From contig RPGQ01000077.1 of assembly GCA_004193595.1 (NCBI GenBank), positions 136,091 through 200,090 of the forward strand: 64,000 bases of DNA, given 5' to 3'. Shown piece by piece: positions 44,402 through 55,500 of this stretch. Every line of letters starts with the position of its first letter. Positions within the stretch are counted from its first letter, which is position 1. The notes under the pieces were generated by a model. It did no database searches, was not told where the DNA came from, and saw nothing but the letters and a program-made list of their open reading frames with translations. The translations under genes were made by a program, and so were the position numbers. This stretch comes from Desulfobacteraceae bacterium Eth-SRB2 (GTDB lineage Bacteria > Desulfobacterota > Desulfobacteria > Desulfobacterales > UBA11574).

Positions 44402-45541
44402 TTAAAACAAAAGCTGATAACGGCTTCCCGCTCCTCGTCCAAGCAGTTGGAGAAAATCTTGTTTGGTTAGCGTATTCAGCGCATATTGCACTGTCCGGCG
44501 TGGAAGCCCTGTCTCAGTTACGATATCAGCTACTTTCAAACGCTTCTCCTTACCGGCTTTAAAGCAGCTTAAAACAGCCAGCGACGATTCGGAAAGCTTC
44601 TGTAAGTTTGTATATTTCTGGCGGTAAATTTCAACGTCAGCCAGGGAAGATTTAATAACTTTGATAAAAAACCAGCCCAACGGTTCCAAATTATAATGTG
44701 TAGAATCTGCTTGAAACTTACCGGCCGAACATTGATGCAAAACAGTATAATATAGGGAGCGGTTTTGTTCAATATGGCGGTCAACGGCAACAAAAGAGCT
44801 GATACCCGTTAAATATTTATCTTTTGACTGTAATAAAGCCAGTATAAAAAGAGCCCGTCCGAGCCTTCCATTGCCATCCTGGAAAGGGTGAATGGACAGA
44901 AATCGAAAAACAAACTCGGTGGCAACCAGCAGCGGCCAGGGATGTTTAAGGATGGTATCATTATACCATTTAACCAGTTCTGCCATAGCCGTACTGGTAA
45001 TAATACCCGGCGGTGCCGGATCTAGAACCACTCGATGTTCCCCGGTTTCGTGATTGATAAAAACCACTCGGTTCGACGCTGTTTTATATCCTCCGGCATG
45101 ACTTTCAGCCTCAGGATAATAGCGCAGTAAATCATGATGAAGGCCACGGGTGACAGCTTCGGTTAAAGGGAAAAGCTCATCGGCTTGCAGATAAATGGTT
45201 GTCAATACCTGTCGGCAGCCGACAACCTCCTCAATACTTCGTTCTCTATCTTTTGAGAGTTTGTCCAGAATAAAAGTCCTTTTTTCATCATATGCGGTGG
45301 TTTTGCCGTTCTCATTCAAGACCGTATCTACCCATTCGATTTCCTGATCTGTCAAGACGGCATTTTCTATCCTGGTAGACGCTCCAATATTGCTAATGAG
45401 AGCAAAACGATTCAAATATTTCGCCTCGTCTCCAGATAAGTCCTCCAGGTCTCTATATGTTTCCACAAACAATTCCTGGAGCATTTTCAATTCATTTTCT
45501 ATTTTGGTGCTGGGGGCAAAAGAGAGCATACTAACCCGCAT
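44402..45541 (-). CDS. fic: Fic family protein with C-terminal HTH
   Basis: Fic enzymes transfer AMP or another phosphate-linked group to target hydroxyls. The 379-residue product carries the full catalytic motif HPFQDGNGRLGR (about 216-227) and an N-terminal inhibitory motif STRIEN, fitting (S/T)xxxE(G/N), so it is self-inhibited class II. A C-terminal winged-helix DNA-binding part (KVADIVTETGLPRRTVQYALNTL, about 345) suggests it can also act as a regulator. Two matching palindromes lie upstream, which fits autoregulation. Transcribed leftward, ahead of the 43923 gene. Confidence 0.93.
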   Translation of the reverse strand: MRVSMLSFAPSTKIENELKMLQELFVETYRDLEDLSGDEAKYLNRFALISNIGASTRIENAVLTDQEIEWVDTVLNENGKTTAYDEKRTFILDKLSKDRERSIEEVVGCRQVLTTIYLQADELFPLTEAVTRGLHHDLLRYYPEAESHAGGYKTASNRVVFINHETGEHRVVLDPAPPGIITSTAMAELVKWYNDTILKHPWPLLVATEFVFRFLSIHPFQDGNGRLGRALFILALLQSKDKYLTGISSFVAVDRHIEQNRSLYYTVLHQCSAGKFQADSTHYNLEPLGWFFIKVIKSSLADVEIYRQKYTNLQKLSESSLAVLSCFKAGKEKRLKVADIVTETGLPRRTVQYALNTLTKQDFLQLLGRGAGSRYQLLF

Positions 45542-45620
45542 TCCTCATTTTATATTAAAGCCGCATGATAAAACCGGAATCGTTTCCATTACAGGTAATT
45601 CTGAAATGTAACATACCATA

Positions 45621-45673
45621 TCGCGCAACAATGCGCAATATAATTTATTCGCTGTTTGCGCATTGTTGCGCAA
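45621..45673 (-). promoter_or_regulatory. Paired palindromic operators upstream of fic
   Basis: TTGCGCATTGTTGCGCAA (45656-45673, exact TTGCGCA inverted repeat) and TCGCGCAACAATGCGCAA (45621-45638) have centres 35 bases apart. Between them, read on the minus strand, is AATAAATTATATTG, a plausible -10 region. The spacing puts the sites around the fic promoter; the HTH of the Fic protein is the obvious candidate binder. Confidence 0.7.
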
Positions 45674-45792
45674 TGTCTGGGGTTGGGAACAAGTTGAGAT
45701 AACGCCTGAAAAGGATATTTTAGGGGCATGAATAGCCATTGGTGGAAAATTTATCTGTTTATTTTTATTGGCTATTCGTTCATTCACTTACA
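45674..45792. other. Fragment between transposase and fic
   Basis: The 45545-45787 frame starts with MNERIANKNKQINF, matching the start of the DUF6398 gene (MSVNERISNKKQ) for about 12 codons, and then diverges. I read it as the transposase's downstream junction sequence, not a gene. Confidence 0.5.
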
Positions 45793-46464
45793 TCACCCTA
45801 TCGTTTCTACAAAATATGCTTTATCCCAGATCTCGGCGTCTCCACTAATCTTATCTCTTAATAGAGGAAATTTCTCCAGTATGGCATCGTTGGAAAATTG
45901 TTTAATTCTGTGGACGATTTCCTCTATGGAAAACTCGCCATCCGATTCTACATATAAGTGTACATGATCCGGTGCCAGATAGAGCAGATCCACAAAGCCC
46001 CCGGCTTGTTCACTGCACCTCAGGAAGGTATCACTAACAAAATCAAACAAGTTATTGGCAGGGCTAAAAACAGATCTTCTGAGGGACACATTACAGACAA
46101 AATGGTATTTGAGTTGAACGTATACGCCGTCCGGGTCACGGCCTAATTTCTGTAAGGCTAAGGCCTTTTCATATTTAATCTTGTCAGAATTGAGTAAATC
46201 CAAGAAGAACTTTTCCTTAATTTTTCGCGAGGAACTATAATCACTTACAAACCCTTTGTTTTTTGATGGACCTACAAGTTTGAGCATAGGCTGAAAGGCA
46301 TGACATTCAAAACCTGACCTATCCTGAATGCATCGGTTCAATTCACATAAAACCGATTCCTGAAATTCCAACTCACGACAAAAATTACAATTTCTATGAT
46401 AGCGTGACGCATTTGATTTGACGCATTCCATGCACTTTTCGGGCAGTTCATTTGAAGCTGGCAT
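45793..46464 (-). mobile_element. Y1 (IS200/IS605-type) transposase with Cys-rich N-terminus
   Basis: HUH single-strand transposase. The 223-residue product begins with a zinc-finger-like segment (CMECVKSNASRYHRNCNFCRELEF), then the family core: VQLKYHFVCNVSLRRSVF, GFVDLLYLAPDHVHLYVESDGEFSIEEIVHRIKQFS (HVH is the HUH histidine pair), and the C-terminal block AYFVETIG. It looks complete. Relatives of this type are often domesticated and mobilise short palindromes; no hairpin end is clear here. The tail is copied at 39450-39560. Confidence 0.88.
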
Positions 46465-46499
46465 CTTTTCCTTTCACGGTTGATTCTAAAACCATCCTT

Positions 46500-46681
46500 A
46501 GGGAAATTGTTTTTACGGCATGTCAAAATTTCGTTCGATCACAATCTTGCTAATATTTCATTTACTTTGATTCGTATTTGGCCTGATCTTCACGGATTTC
46601 GATTTGATCAGCAGGTATTTTTACTACTTTTCCATCCCGCCAGATAACTATAGGATCGATTAACAACGTTGTCTATATCGA
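46500..46681 (-). other. Fragmentary short ORF beside the transposase
   Basis: On the minus strand LLIDPIVIWRDGKVVKIPADQIEIREDQAKYESK ends at a stop near 46560; then MKYYK/QDCDRT-like text (MKYYKIVIERNFDMPK in the right arm) is broken here by stops. These look like two short remnants of genes preceding the transposase, present in both arms. Confidence 0.45.
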
Positions 46682-47623
46682 TTATGTCGGATCGGTGACT
46701 GTCGATAGCTTGGAGCCTATATACCCTATTCGCATCATTCCAGGCCCTATAGTCGGATCAAAATATATTCGCCATGCTCCGGGTGTCATCCGACCGTGCC
46801 AAGTAAAAGTGATTTCGTTTTCACCGTGGCAATTGAAGGTTCTATCTTTGCTATATTTTTGCATTGTTGATTCGCTTTCAACAGTTGCCTTAAAGGGAAG
46901 ATTATCAGGTGTAAAGGCTCCTTCATTCCAAGCTGAACAATAAGTTTGAAGTTCAAAAAGCCGCTTAACAGTTTGTCTAAATAGGGGATCACCAGGTTGT
47001 AACGGAAGAATCTGTTTTGCTACATGATTACAAAAAATTAAATTGGAAAACAGCTCTTCTCTTCGATTCCAAAGGTCTTCGCCATTTTGAACACCGGCTT
47101 TCAGTCTATTTTCAATCCATTCTGCAAGCCCATCAACATGAAAAGGATTTGATGCATGTGGAATCTGTACACATTGGGACATTAAATCTCCAATATCATC
47201 AAGCCATTGGGTTTTTATATCAATCATGTTCACTTCCCAATCTTTCGAAGACGGTAGGCTAATTGAGAGGCTTTCAAGAAGATAAGCTATTCCAAAACCA
47301 TACGACCGTACGTCCTAGTAAAAAAAATCCTGAGCCAGCATATCGTTTTTAATTTCAGGAAGGTCGTCCAGCTGAGGGTATTGAGAAATGAGAGATCTGA
47401 AATACCTTCTAGCCTCCAGATCGACGTCTCCATCGTTGCGCCATCTCGCTAAAGGATATTCAAAAGTGAGCAATGTGCTGTTCACATCGATATGCGTCCT
47501 CAAAACACGGTTGACACCGGCAACCGACGCTGATCGAATTGTATTGATAAAGCCGACCATCCATTGCCGTGCTTCTTGGACATCTTTTGCAGGAGTATCA
47601 ATGGACAACTCGTTGAATACCAT
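46682..47623 (-). pseudogene. Unknown gene split by a single in-frame TAG
   Basis: ORFs 47315-47680 and 46682-47233 are one gene: between them runs DVRSYGFGIAYLLESLSISLPSSKDWEVN in the same frame, interrupted only by TAG at 47315-47317. The full reading (about 313 codons, start MVFNELSIDTPAKDVQEARQWM at 47623) ends RIYFDPTIGPGMMRIGYIGSKL. In the right arm this gene directly follows the DUF3696 ATPase with its own ribosome site (AAAGGAG), so it is the third gene of that set. I recall homologues beside such ATPases in cyanobacteria and others; no function is known. The extension upstream of 47623 is not part of it. Confidence 0.75.
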
Positions 47624-47699
47624 GATATACCTGCGTCCATATCCGTTTCCGTCCCAAAACGGAAAAACAACTGGAAACAAACCCGGATTTACATATTGA

Positions 47700-48640
47700 C
47701 AATACCGATTAAAGCTGGAGCGAAGGCTAAAAATTCAGGACTGCGACTATGTAATCAACTACGATAACTACCTGGAATCCGGCCTGTAGCTTATTCCGCA
47801 GAATGGGCCGGATTGACCGCTGGCGTCTGCCAATGGATACCTGCTATATGGCGCCAATTTCGGCCTTTGAATAATATTACCAGTTAACGAATCTGGTGGC
47901 CGTACTTGAAAATCGGATGACGGTGATGAAATTGGCCGGCTCGGAAATAGACAAGCATTTCACGTCCGACTTAAAGGAGCGTATCGAAGAATTTGATGTT
48001 TCGGAGCAGTCCCAAGTGCCATTGTAATCGTTAAAGCAGATGCAGACATCCGATGATATTGAAACTTCTCAGCTTAATCAATAGGTCTGGATTTCCAAGA
48101 TTCGCTGGAATCATCTTGGTGCGGACTTGATCGCAGAATTGAACTTTGCCAGCGACATGTAAAATGCCCAAAGGCATATACAAATCGATTTAAATAATAC
48201 CTCTGAAATTGCCCTTAAGATCGGAATTCATTGCCTTGTTGATAATTCTGCCAGGCCTCTGGCGTTAATGGAATTCTCGCCACAGCCCTACTGATTTGAT
48301 TTATATCGATAAAGATAAATTGCCTTCGCTTAAAACCGCAGCGCTTTTGATGCCACGTTACGCAGGATAAAGTCGCCTTTGTGCTGCCGAAGTTGATATG
48401 AAGCAGAGGCCATTAAATCTCTGGCGGATTCCATGAAATCCCCGTGGCTGCTGAAGAAGCAGACAAAGAAGGCACCCAAAATAAAATGGGCAAACCGCAA
48501 AAGACGCTGAACGCCGAAGTGATACTTCCAGCCGTAAAGAGACTCATGAAAATATACTACTGAAGATAAATTCCCCGCCGATAATTCGATTTTAATCGCC
48601 CTCGAGCCTGCGGCCGGAATCTATTATGAAATTCAAACAA
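47700..48640 (+). pseudogene. Unrecognised degenerate coding region
   Basis: Plus-strand frames give protein-like runs such as YVNYDNYLESG, YYQLTNLVAVLENRMTVMKLAGSEIDKHFTSDLKERIEEFDV, IRWNHLGADLIAELNFASDM, AQRHIQIDLNNTSEIALKIGIHCLVDN and LIYIDKDKLPSLKTAALLMPRYA, interrupted by many stops. It is clearly a former coding region of 250 or more codons upstream of the YhcG-type nuclease. I cannot name the family. Confidence 0.5.
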
Positions 48641-48654
48641 CTCATCGCCGCTAT

Positions 48655-49693
48655 CGCCTGATACCCATCAATTTTTTCAAACAAAAGCCGTTTTGGCGGT
48701 TAATCAAGCGCTGACTACCCGAAACTGGCTCATCGGATTTTATATTGCCGAGTTTGAACAAAGCGGTGCAGACCGGGCTCAATACGGCAAGCGGGCCGAT
48801 GGAAATTAAGGTGGCGCAACAACATATTAAAGGGATGTCCTTAAGGAACTCTCCCAAAGCCGTTCCGGACAATTCTTTACTTTGCATTATCCTGGAATAA
48901 GCAGTCACCGACTGCCCTTGAAAAACGGAAAATAAAAAGAAATCCTCGGCATAAATCCCGGAGAGTTAATTGAGAAAGTATCCTTTACACATTTGATTGA
49001 GCTTTCCAAAATAGTCGATCGCTTAAAAAGAGCCTTTTACGAAATTCAGAAATCGCATTTAAAGGCGGCAACTGGTCGAAGTCTCTGAGAACTGAAAAGA
49101 CAGATAACGGTTTCTCCATATTCTTTGAGCGCCCGGCCTGTCAAAAATAAAACTAAGCTGGAGTATAAAATCAAACAGGTCAAGCTGTTCTACCTGGGCG
49201 ATGTTGTCCAAGACCCATTCTTTTTTGAATTCTTAGGCTTAAAACAAAGCGAGGTTGTAAAGGAAAGCGACCTTGAAAGGGCGCTTTTAGTTAACTTGCA
49301 GGTCTTTATCCTGGAACTCGGGCATGGCTTCTGTTTTGAAGCACGCCACAAGCGGATTACCATCGGCGGGGAATATTTTTTTGTTGACCTGGTTTTTTAT
49401 CACAGAATATTAAAATGCCATATCCTGATAGAATTAAAACCCAGGAGTTCAATCATGCCAATTTAGGCCAGCTAAACACTTACCTGAATTACTATAAAAA
49501 GCATGAAATGCAGGATAATGATAATCCTCCGGTAGGCATTCTACTTTGCACGGACAAAAATCATTCTCTGGTTGAATATGCCACCGCCGGAATGGACAGC
49601 AATCTTTTTGTCTCGAAATATATGGTTGTTTTGCCTTCAAACGACGAATTACAGAGATTTATTGAACACGCAATTTCAAAGCGGGAATATTGA
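48655..49693 (+). pseudogene. YhcG/DUF1016 PD-(D/E)xK nuclease, frameshifted
   Basis: Across frames the order is VNQALTTRNWLIGFYIAEFEQSGADRAQYGKR, IEKVSFTHLIELSKIVDRLKRAFYEI, RSLRELKRQI, VVQDPFFFEFLGL, LQVFILELGHGFCFEARHKRITIGGEYFFVDLVFYHR, LIELK, then NLGQLNTYLNYYKKHEM and GILLCTDKNHSLVEYAT. This is a complete YhcG-family protein (N-terminal DUF1016 plus nuclease domain) broken by at least four frameshifts, one within the IELK...NHANLGQL join near 49445. Family members often accompany restriction genes. The stop overlaps the methylase start (TGATG). Confidence 0.85.
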
Positions 49694-52600
49694 TGAGTTT
49701 ACAATATTTTAATGATCAGGAGTTTTATTTTTCCTTAAAAAAATTTTTTAAAGATCTGAAAATCCCCGTTCATTATATGACCGAGCAGCCTGCTTTGGCC
49801 AAAGATATTATTTCAAATACCTTTAAGCCCCAAAATCCCGCTCACCAGATGATCGATGATGTTTATTTTTTAGGAATGGTGGATGACAGGGCCTTTAACA
49901 ATCAACCCTCTGCAATTGAAAGCGATCGATTAAAAGAAAAAGACTACGATGGACTTTTGATATTCGGCGTCTCCCTTGACCGGGAAGGCGGAAAGCTCCC
50001 GACACGAGGCCAAATGGCAAGAATAGTTAGCGACCAACCGGGAATTTCACTATACCCCGGTTGTCATTGTGTTTAAGTACTGCCGTTATATTTGGTTTTC
50101 AAACTGCGAAAGAATCCCTTACAAACAGGAAATTTCGAAGGTGAAAAGCCGGCAAAGCGTCCCGCCTGGCGATACTGACAATTTCAAATACCTACCGGCT
50201 TACTTCAAAGATACTGCAAAAAATTCAGCCATCCCTACTTCCCGGCAAAGGTCGTCAAATTAATTTTGGTTCACAGCCAACTACTGGTATGGAAGTTTCA
50301 GCGTTTCCCTGCTGAGCAAGCGTTTTTACCAGGATTTGTCCAACTGGTATTTCTAAATTCCTGGAGGCACGTCGAGTTCTGACGATGCGCACCGAAGTCG
50401 AAATGCGACCAGCGTCATCCGCCTGATAACCCGTTTGATGTTTGTCTGGTTCTTAAAAGAAAAGAAACTGGTCCCGGATGTGCTCTTTGACAAAGATGAG
50501 CTTGATGAACATCTGAATTACAAAGACTATAATGACAGCACCTATTACAAAGCGATTTTACAGAATCTTTTTTTTGCGACATTAAATACCAAAATGAAAA
50601 AGGATGATCCTGAAAGTCGCAAATTTGTCAATCGGCGGGTATTGGCATCTGTGGTTTTATGATACGAAAGATTTTAAAGACAAGAAATCGCGCCATTAAA
50701 CCAGTTTGAGACCATCCCTTTTTTAAACGGCGGACTTCCGGCTCGAAAACCTGATACTATAGCTCAGCCAACGAAACCTGTGATAGATCGCTTTCCCAAA
50801 CTGGCCGGTGTAATGAAAAGTGCGCTTCTGAAGCCGGACATTCTTCGGTGCTGAAGACCAGATCGATTTAAGCGATGTTTACGGAAGTAAAAAGCGGAAA
50901 AATGAATCCGTCAGAGGAATCATCCATATTTTAAATTCCTATAAATTCACTATCGCTGAAAATACGCCCATTGAAGAAGAAATCGCCCTTGACCCGGAGC
51001 TGTTGAGCAAGGTGTTTGAAAATTTGCTGGCCAGCTACAACCCGGAAACACGCACCACGGCACGCAAACAAACCGGGTCGTTTTACACACCCAGGGAAAT
51101 TGTCAACTACATGGTGGATGAATCCCTGATCGCCTACCTTGAAGACAAATTAATCAAATGTTATCAAAAGAAGTCCGGGCTTATTCCCAAAACGCCTCTG
51201 TCTCAGAAAAGCATGTTCGGTAAACAAAAACCAACACAAACCAAAATCACAGCTTCCGCTCCCAAGATATCCGATAAAGTAACAAAAGAGATCAACGACA
51301 AACTCCGCCATCTGCTTTCTTATACCGAGGAAGATCATCTTTTTTCCGATAGCGAAGTAAACGTCATCATGGCTGCCCTGGACGATGCCAAAATCCTGGA
51401 TCCGGCTTGCGGGTCCGGTGCTTTCCCCATGGGTATCTTGCACAAGATGGTGCATATTCTTTCTAAGCTCGATCCTCAAAACAAACAGTGGAAGCATCGG
51501 CAAATCGAAAACCAGACGCGGCAAATTAAGCAGGATGTCGCTTATGCAGAAAAGATCAAAGATAACAAAGCCAGACAAAAAGCATTGGATGAACTGGAAG
51601 AACGGCTGACCACGGTTAACGATGCTTTTGATACCAATGAACTGGATTTCGGCCGAAAACTCTATCTGATCGAAAACTGCATCTTCGGCGTAGATATCCA
51701 GCCCATTGCCGTGCAGATTGCAAAACTCCGTTTTTTTATTTCACTGATTGTCGATCAAATCATTGATGAAAATAAGGAAAACCTGGGGATTATACCTCTC
51801 CCGAACCTTGAGACCAAATTTGTTGCAGCCAATACGCTGATTGGTGCCGGAAAAAGGCCAGGGATCAATTTCAAAAAACCCAAAATCACTAAAAGGAAAG
51901 AACTGGCCAAAGTGTTGAATTCATCTTTCAGCCCGGACAATTCAACAATTGATAAAGAAAAAATAAGCAGGCAAATAGATGAAAATCTAAGAAATGAAAT
52001 CGCCGAACTTTTAAAAAAGGACGGTTTTGCCTCTGATCTTACCAAAAAACTGGCCCATTGGAATCCTTACGATCAAAACACATTTGCTGATTTTTTTGAT
52101 ATGGAGTGGATGTTCGGAGTGAAAGATGGTTTTGATATCGTTATTATGGAAATCCTCCGTATGGAGTAAAATTTAGTTCCGAAGAGAAAAAGCTTTATAA
52201 TTCTTTATTTAGACATCAAGAATATCAACTTGATAGCTATCTCTTATTTTTAGAGAAAGGTGTTCAATTAGTTAGGGCCGGTGCTGGCATTACATATATA
52301 ATTCCCAACCCGTGGCTAACGAACCTTAAATTAAAAAAAATTAGGAGATATATGTCCAACGAAGTCACAGTATCTGGAATAACGCATTATATGCGAAAAG
52401 TATTTGATGCAGTTGTTGATAACGAAGTCGTTTTTCTAAAAAAATCCAAACCCAATAATAATATTGTAAACATAATAATTTATCAGGATAAAGATAAGTT
52501 CGATAAGTTTCAAACGGCAATCCACCCAAATACAAAACCTGTTTACCGGGATATGCGCAATGCCTGGCAGCAGGAACAAGTTCCAGCGTCGTTTTGCGTT

Positions 52601-53243
52601 CGAAGCGCCGGCAGCGAAAAATGGTATATGTTTGAAACATAAAGCGCTGTGCCGAAAATTTTCCTCTGCCAAAAGCGCAGCGAAAGTTTGAAAATCTCTG
52701 CTGTTAAAACTTCTGCATCAGAAGCGTATTTAAACCGGTTACATACTGCCAATTCTTTTATGAAAGAAAAATTCAAGCATATTTTCAACGTTCCTTAACA
52801 ACTTCCAGTTTTGCCTCGAAATGAATAATATGCATGTAATTCACTCAAGAAGTAATGAATTTAATTTGAAATATATGCTTGGTTTAATTAATTCAAATTT
52901 ATTGAATTTTTATTATCATAGTCTTAACCCTGAAATGGGAGAAGCTCTTGCAGAAGTAAAAAAAGAAAACGTCGAAAAATTAATTATAAAGAAAGCGAGT
53001 GACAAAAAGAAGAAAGGGATTATCGGTATAGTTGACAAAGTTCTAACCACCAAAAAATCAAACCCTTTAGCCGACACAATCGCTCTCGAAACCGAAATTG
53101 ACGCCCACGTTGCCCATCTTTACAATTTGACAGAAGAAGAATACGCGCTGGTTTTGAAAGAAACGAACTGCCCGACCCGTCTCCGTGGCAGACATTGGGC
53201 TAAACGTATATCGCGATATAGCTTGAAAACAAATGACAAATGA
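49693..53243 (+). pseudogene. Eco57I-type (type IIL-like) restriction-modification enzyme, frameshifted
   Basis: A single large gene of about 1,180 codons in pieces. N-terminal part SLQYFNDQEFYFSLKKFF; then FYQDLSNWYF, SVIRLITRLMFVWFLKEKKLVPDVLFDKDEL and NLFFATLN; VFENLLASYNPETRTTARKQTGSFYTPREIVNYMVDE; SAM motif I ILDPACGSGAFPMGIL; LDFGRKLYLIENCIFGVDIQPIAVQIAKLRFFISLIVDQ. Catalytic NPPYG lies across a frameshift near 52,153, followed by DSYLLFLEKGVQLVRAGAGITYIIPNPWL and a TaqI-type specificity region (ORFs 52352 and 52821) ending LYNLTEEEYALVLKE. At least five breaks. N6-adenine methylase with possible fused cleavage function. Confidence 0.85.
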
Positions 53244-54380
53244 CTACCAAACCGTTCTATCGAATAGCGAAAGACCAGAAATTTATGATGACGGTACAGG
53301 AATTGAGCCTGAAATAACAGAAAGTGATGATCAGATCACGGAGCCATTTGACCCCACACTGATTCGAGTAGAAACAAAACCGCTTTCGATGGATCTTTTA
53401 ATTTCCAGAATACGTGAAGGGGAAATTAATTTAATGCCGGATTTTCAGCGTAAGGCAGGAATTTGGAGCGATGCTGCACAAAGCCGCCTGATTGAATCTA
53501 TGCTTATACGCATTCCTCTGCCAGCCTTTTACATGGACGCTTCAGATGAGGATGAATGGCTGGTTGTTGACGGGCTAAAGGCTGACAGCAATTAATCGGT
53601 TCGTTATAGAAAAAGAACTTAAATTATCCGGCCTGGAATTTCTTCATCATCTAAGCGGGATGGGCTTTAATAAACTACCAAGGAATTTTAGGCGACGGAT
53701 CAAGGAAACCCAGGTCACTGTATATCTCATAGAAAAAGATACACCACCCGAAGTGAAGTTCAACATTTTCAAACGAATCAATACCGGAGGCCTGCCGCTT
53801 TCTTCCCAGGAGATCAGACATGCTCTCAACCAGGGGGCCGCAACCAGGATTTTAAAAAAACTTGCCGGCTCTGATGAATTTAAAAAGGCAACCGATTACG
53901 GAATTCGGGATCACAGAATGGCTGCTCAGGAATGCGTTCTTCGTTTTATGGCATTTACTTTAAAACCATACACCAGCTACAAATCTTCCGATTTTGACGG
54001 TTTCCTCAATTCTGCCATGGTGGCTATTAACAAGAAACCGGATGATGAGCTTAAAAAAAACTGGCAAGGATTCTTTCTGCTGCTGGTAATGCTTCCCGGG
54101 ATATTTTTGGCAACTATGCACCTGAAACAAGTTAAAATAAAAATAAAATGCCTGGCGAAACCCTATTAATAAAGCATTATTTGAAGCCTGGACGGTAAAC
54201 CTCAGCAGCCTTAATGACGATCAGCTTACAGAGTTAAAGCAAAAAAAGAACGAGCTGATTAATGGTTTTATAGATCTTATGAACGGTAGTAGTGGTTTCG
54301 ATAGCGCTATTTCCCAAGGTACAGTAATGTTGCAAAGGTTAAACTTCGTTTTTCTGAAATATCCAAACTCATCCAAGAGG
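53233..54380 (+). pseudogene. DUF262 (GmrSD-N type) protein, frameshifted
   Basis: Overlaps the end of the methylase gene. Blocks in order: ISRIREGEINLMPDFQRKAGIWSDAAQSRLIESMLIRIPLPAFYMD, VVDGL(Q)RLTAINRF with one base missing near 53576, FNIFKRINTGGLPLSSQEIRHALN, and C-terminal DDELKKNWQGFFLL, then NINKALFEAW-like text to about 54,380. DUF262 has a ParB-like NTPase/nuclease fold with the (D)GQQR and NTGG motifs. Two frameshifts (about 53,576 and 54,100) break it. Forms a set with the next ATPase. Confidence 0.85.
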
Positions 54381-54387
54381 TGTTATC

Positions 54388-55487
54388 ATGATTCGATTTA
54401 TACGTATGGAAAACTTTAAATGCTTTGAGACACAAAAGATCGAATTAGGGGCATTAACGTTGCTTTCCGGGCTAAATGGTATGGGGAAATCTACAATACT
54501 ACAGGCGCTTTTGCTGTTACGTCAATCCTATCAGCAAGGGTTGTTACAAAAAACAGGTTTGTCTTTAAATGGCGATCTCGTCAGGATTGGAACCGCCCAG
54601 GATGCTCTTTTTGAAGATGCAAAAGAGGAAAAAATAGGATTTGAGATAGGCATGGCAAACGGGAATAAAGGAAAGTGGCGATTTAACTACAATGAAGAAG
54701 CTGATGTTTTGGATCTCGACCAGCACCCTTCAAACGGTAATATTTATCGATCAAGTCTCTTTGAAGACGATTTTCATTATCTTCAGGCTGAGCGGCTCGG
54801 TCCTCGAAGATTTCGGTAAAACGTCTGCTCGGCAATAAGCAAACATAGCAGACAGGTACCAGAGGAGAGTTTGCCGCGCTAATCTTCGCCTTTATGGTAC
54901 TCTCAAATGAGTCGCTTGCACACCCAATGGCAGAATCTTGAAACTGCATCAGGCTAGCTACGTTGGAAGAAACTGTCCGCATTACGTGTATCCATCTTGC
55001 CTTGCATAAAGGCATGGACTTAGTAAATCTTGAGTACTCATTTATTACCGGCAAGCATGTAAGCAACAATTTCCGATCAACAAATGTCGGATTCGGACTT
55101 ACTTATACACTCCCTGTTATTGTTGCATTGCTTGCATCAGTCCAAGGGGCGTTAATAATGATAGAAAACCCCGAAGCGCACCTCCATCCTGAAGGTCAGG
55201 TCCGCATCGGAGAACTTATGGCACTTGCTGCACGCTGTGGGATACAAGTTGTCGTCGAATCGCACAGCGATCACATACTCAATGGCATTCGGCTCGCTGT
55301 TTATAACCATAAAATTGCGCCTGACAAAGTCATGCTTCACTATTTTGAACGAAAGGAAATTAATCAGGGAAAAACAACTGTTGTTACTCCAACAATAGAT
55401 CAAAACGGGAGAATAGACAGGTGGCCTGACGGCTTTTTCGATGTATGGGATAAATGTCTTGAAACTTTATTAACACCAAAAACCTAA
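54388..55487 (+). pseudogene. DUF3696 AAA ATPase (SMC/OLD-like), frameshifted
   Basis: N-terminal half (54388-54819): RMENFKCFETQKIELGALTLLSGLNGMGKSTILQALLLLRQSY, a Walker A of ABC/SMC type. C-terminal half (55020-55487): VGFGLTYTLPVIVALLASVQGALIMIENPEAHLHPEGQVRIGELMALAARCGIQVVVESHSDHILNGIRL, with signature, Walker B (IMIENPEAHLHP) and the DUF3696 end. The middle (54,820-55,010) is out of frame. Such ATPases act with nuclease-like partners in several defence systems; here the partners are DUF262 upstream and the MVFNELS gene downstream. Confidence 0.88.
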
Positions 55488-55500
55488 AAGGAGTTTCAGA

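Larger units (their letters stand above)
43920..47623. repeat. Left (clean) arm of the large inverted repeat
   Basis: The minus-strand block from the unknown 46682-47623 gene through transposase, operators, fic and the 43923 gene recurs, inverted and heavily damaged, at about 55515-59200 on the plus strand. Homology ends sharply at ATGGTATTCAACGAG (47623 / 55510). Confidence 0.92.

Noticed and set aside
46682-47623. Pyrrolysine read-through at the single TAG
   Set aside because: Some Desulfobacterota use pyrrolysine, but the gene is not a methylamine methyltransferase, the inverted copy has no TAG there, and no pyl genes are visible. A mutation or error is simpler.
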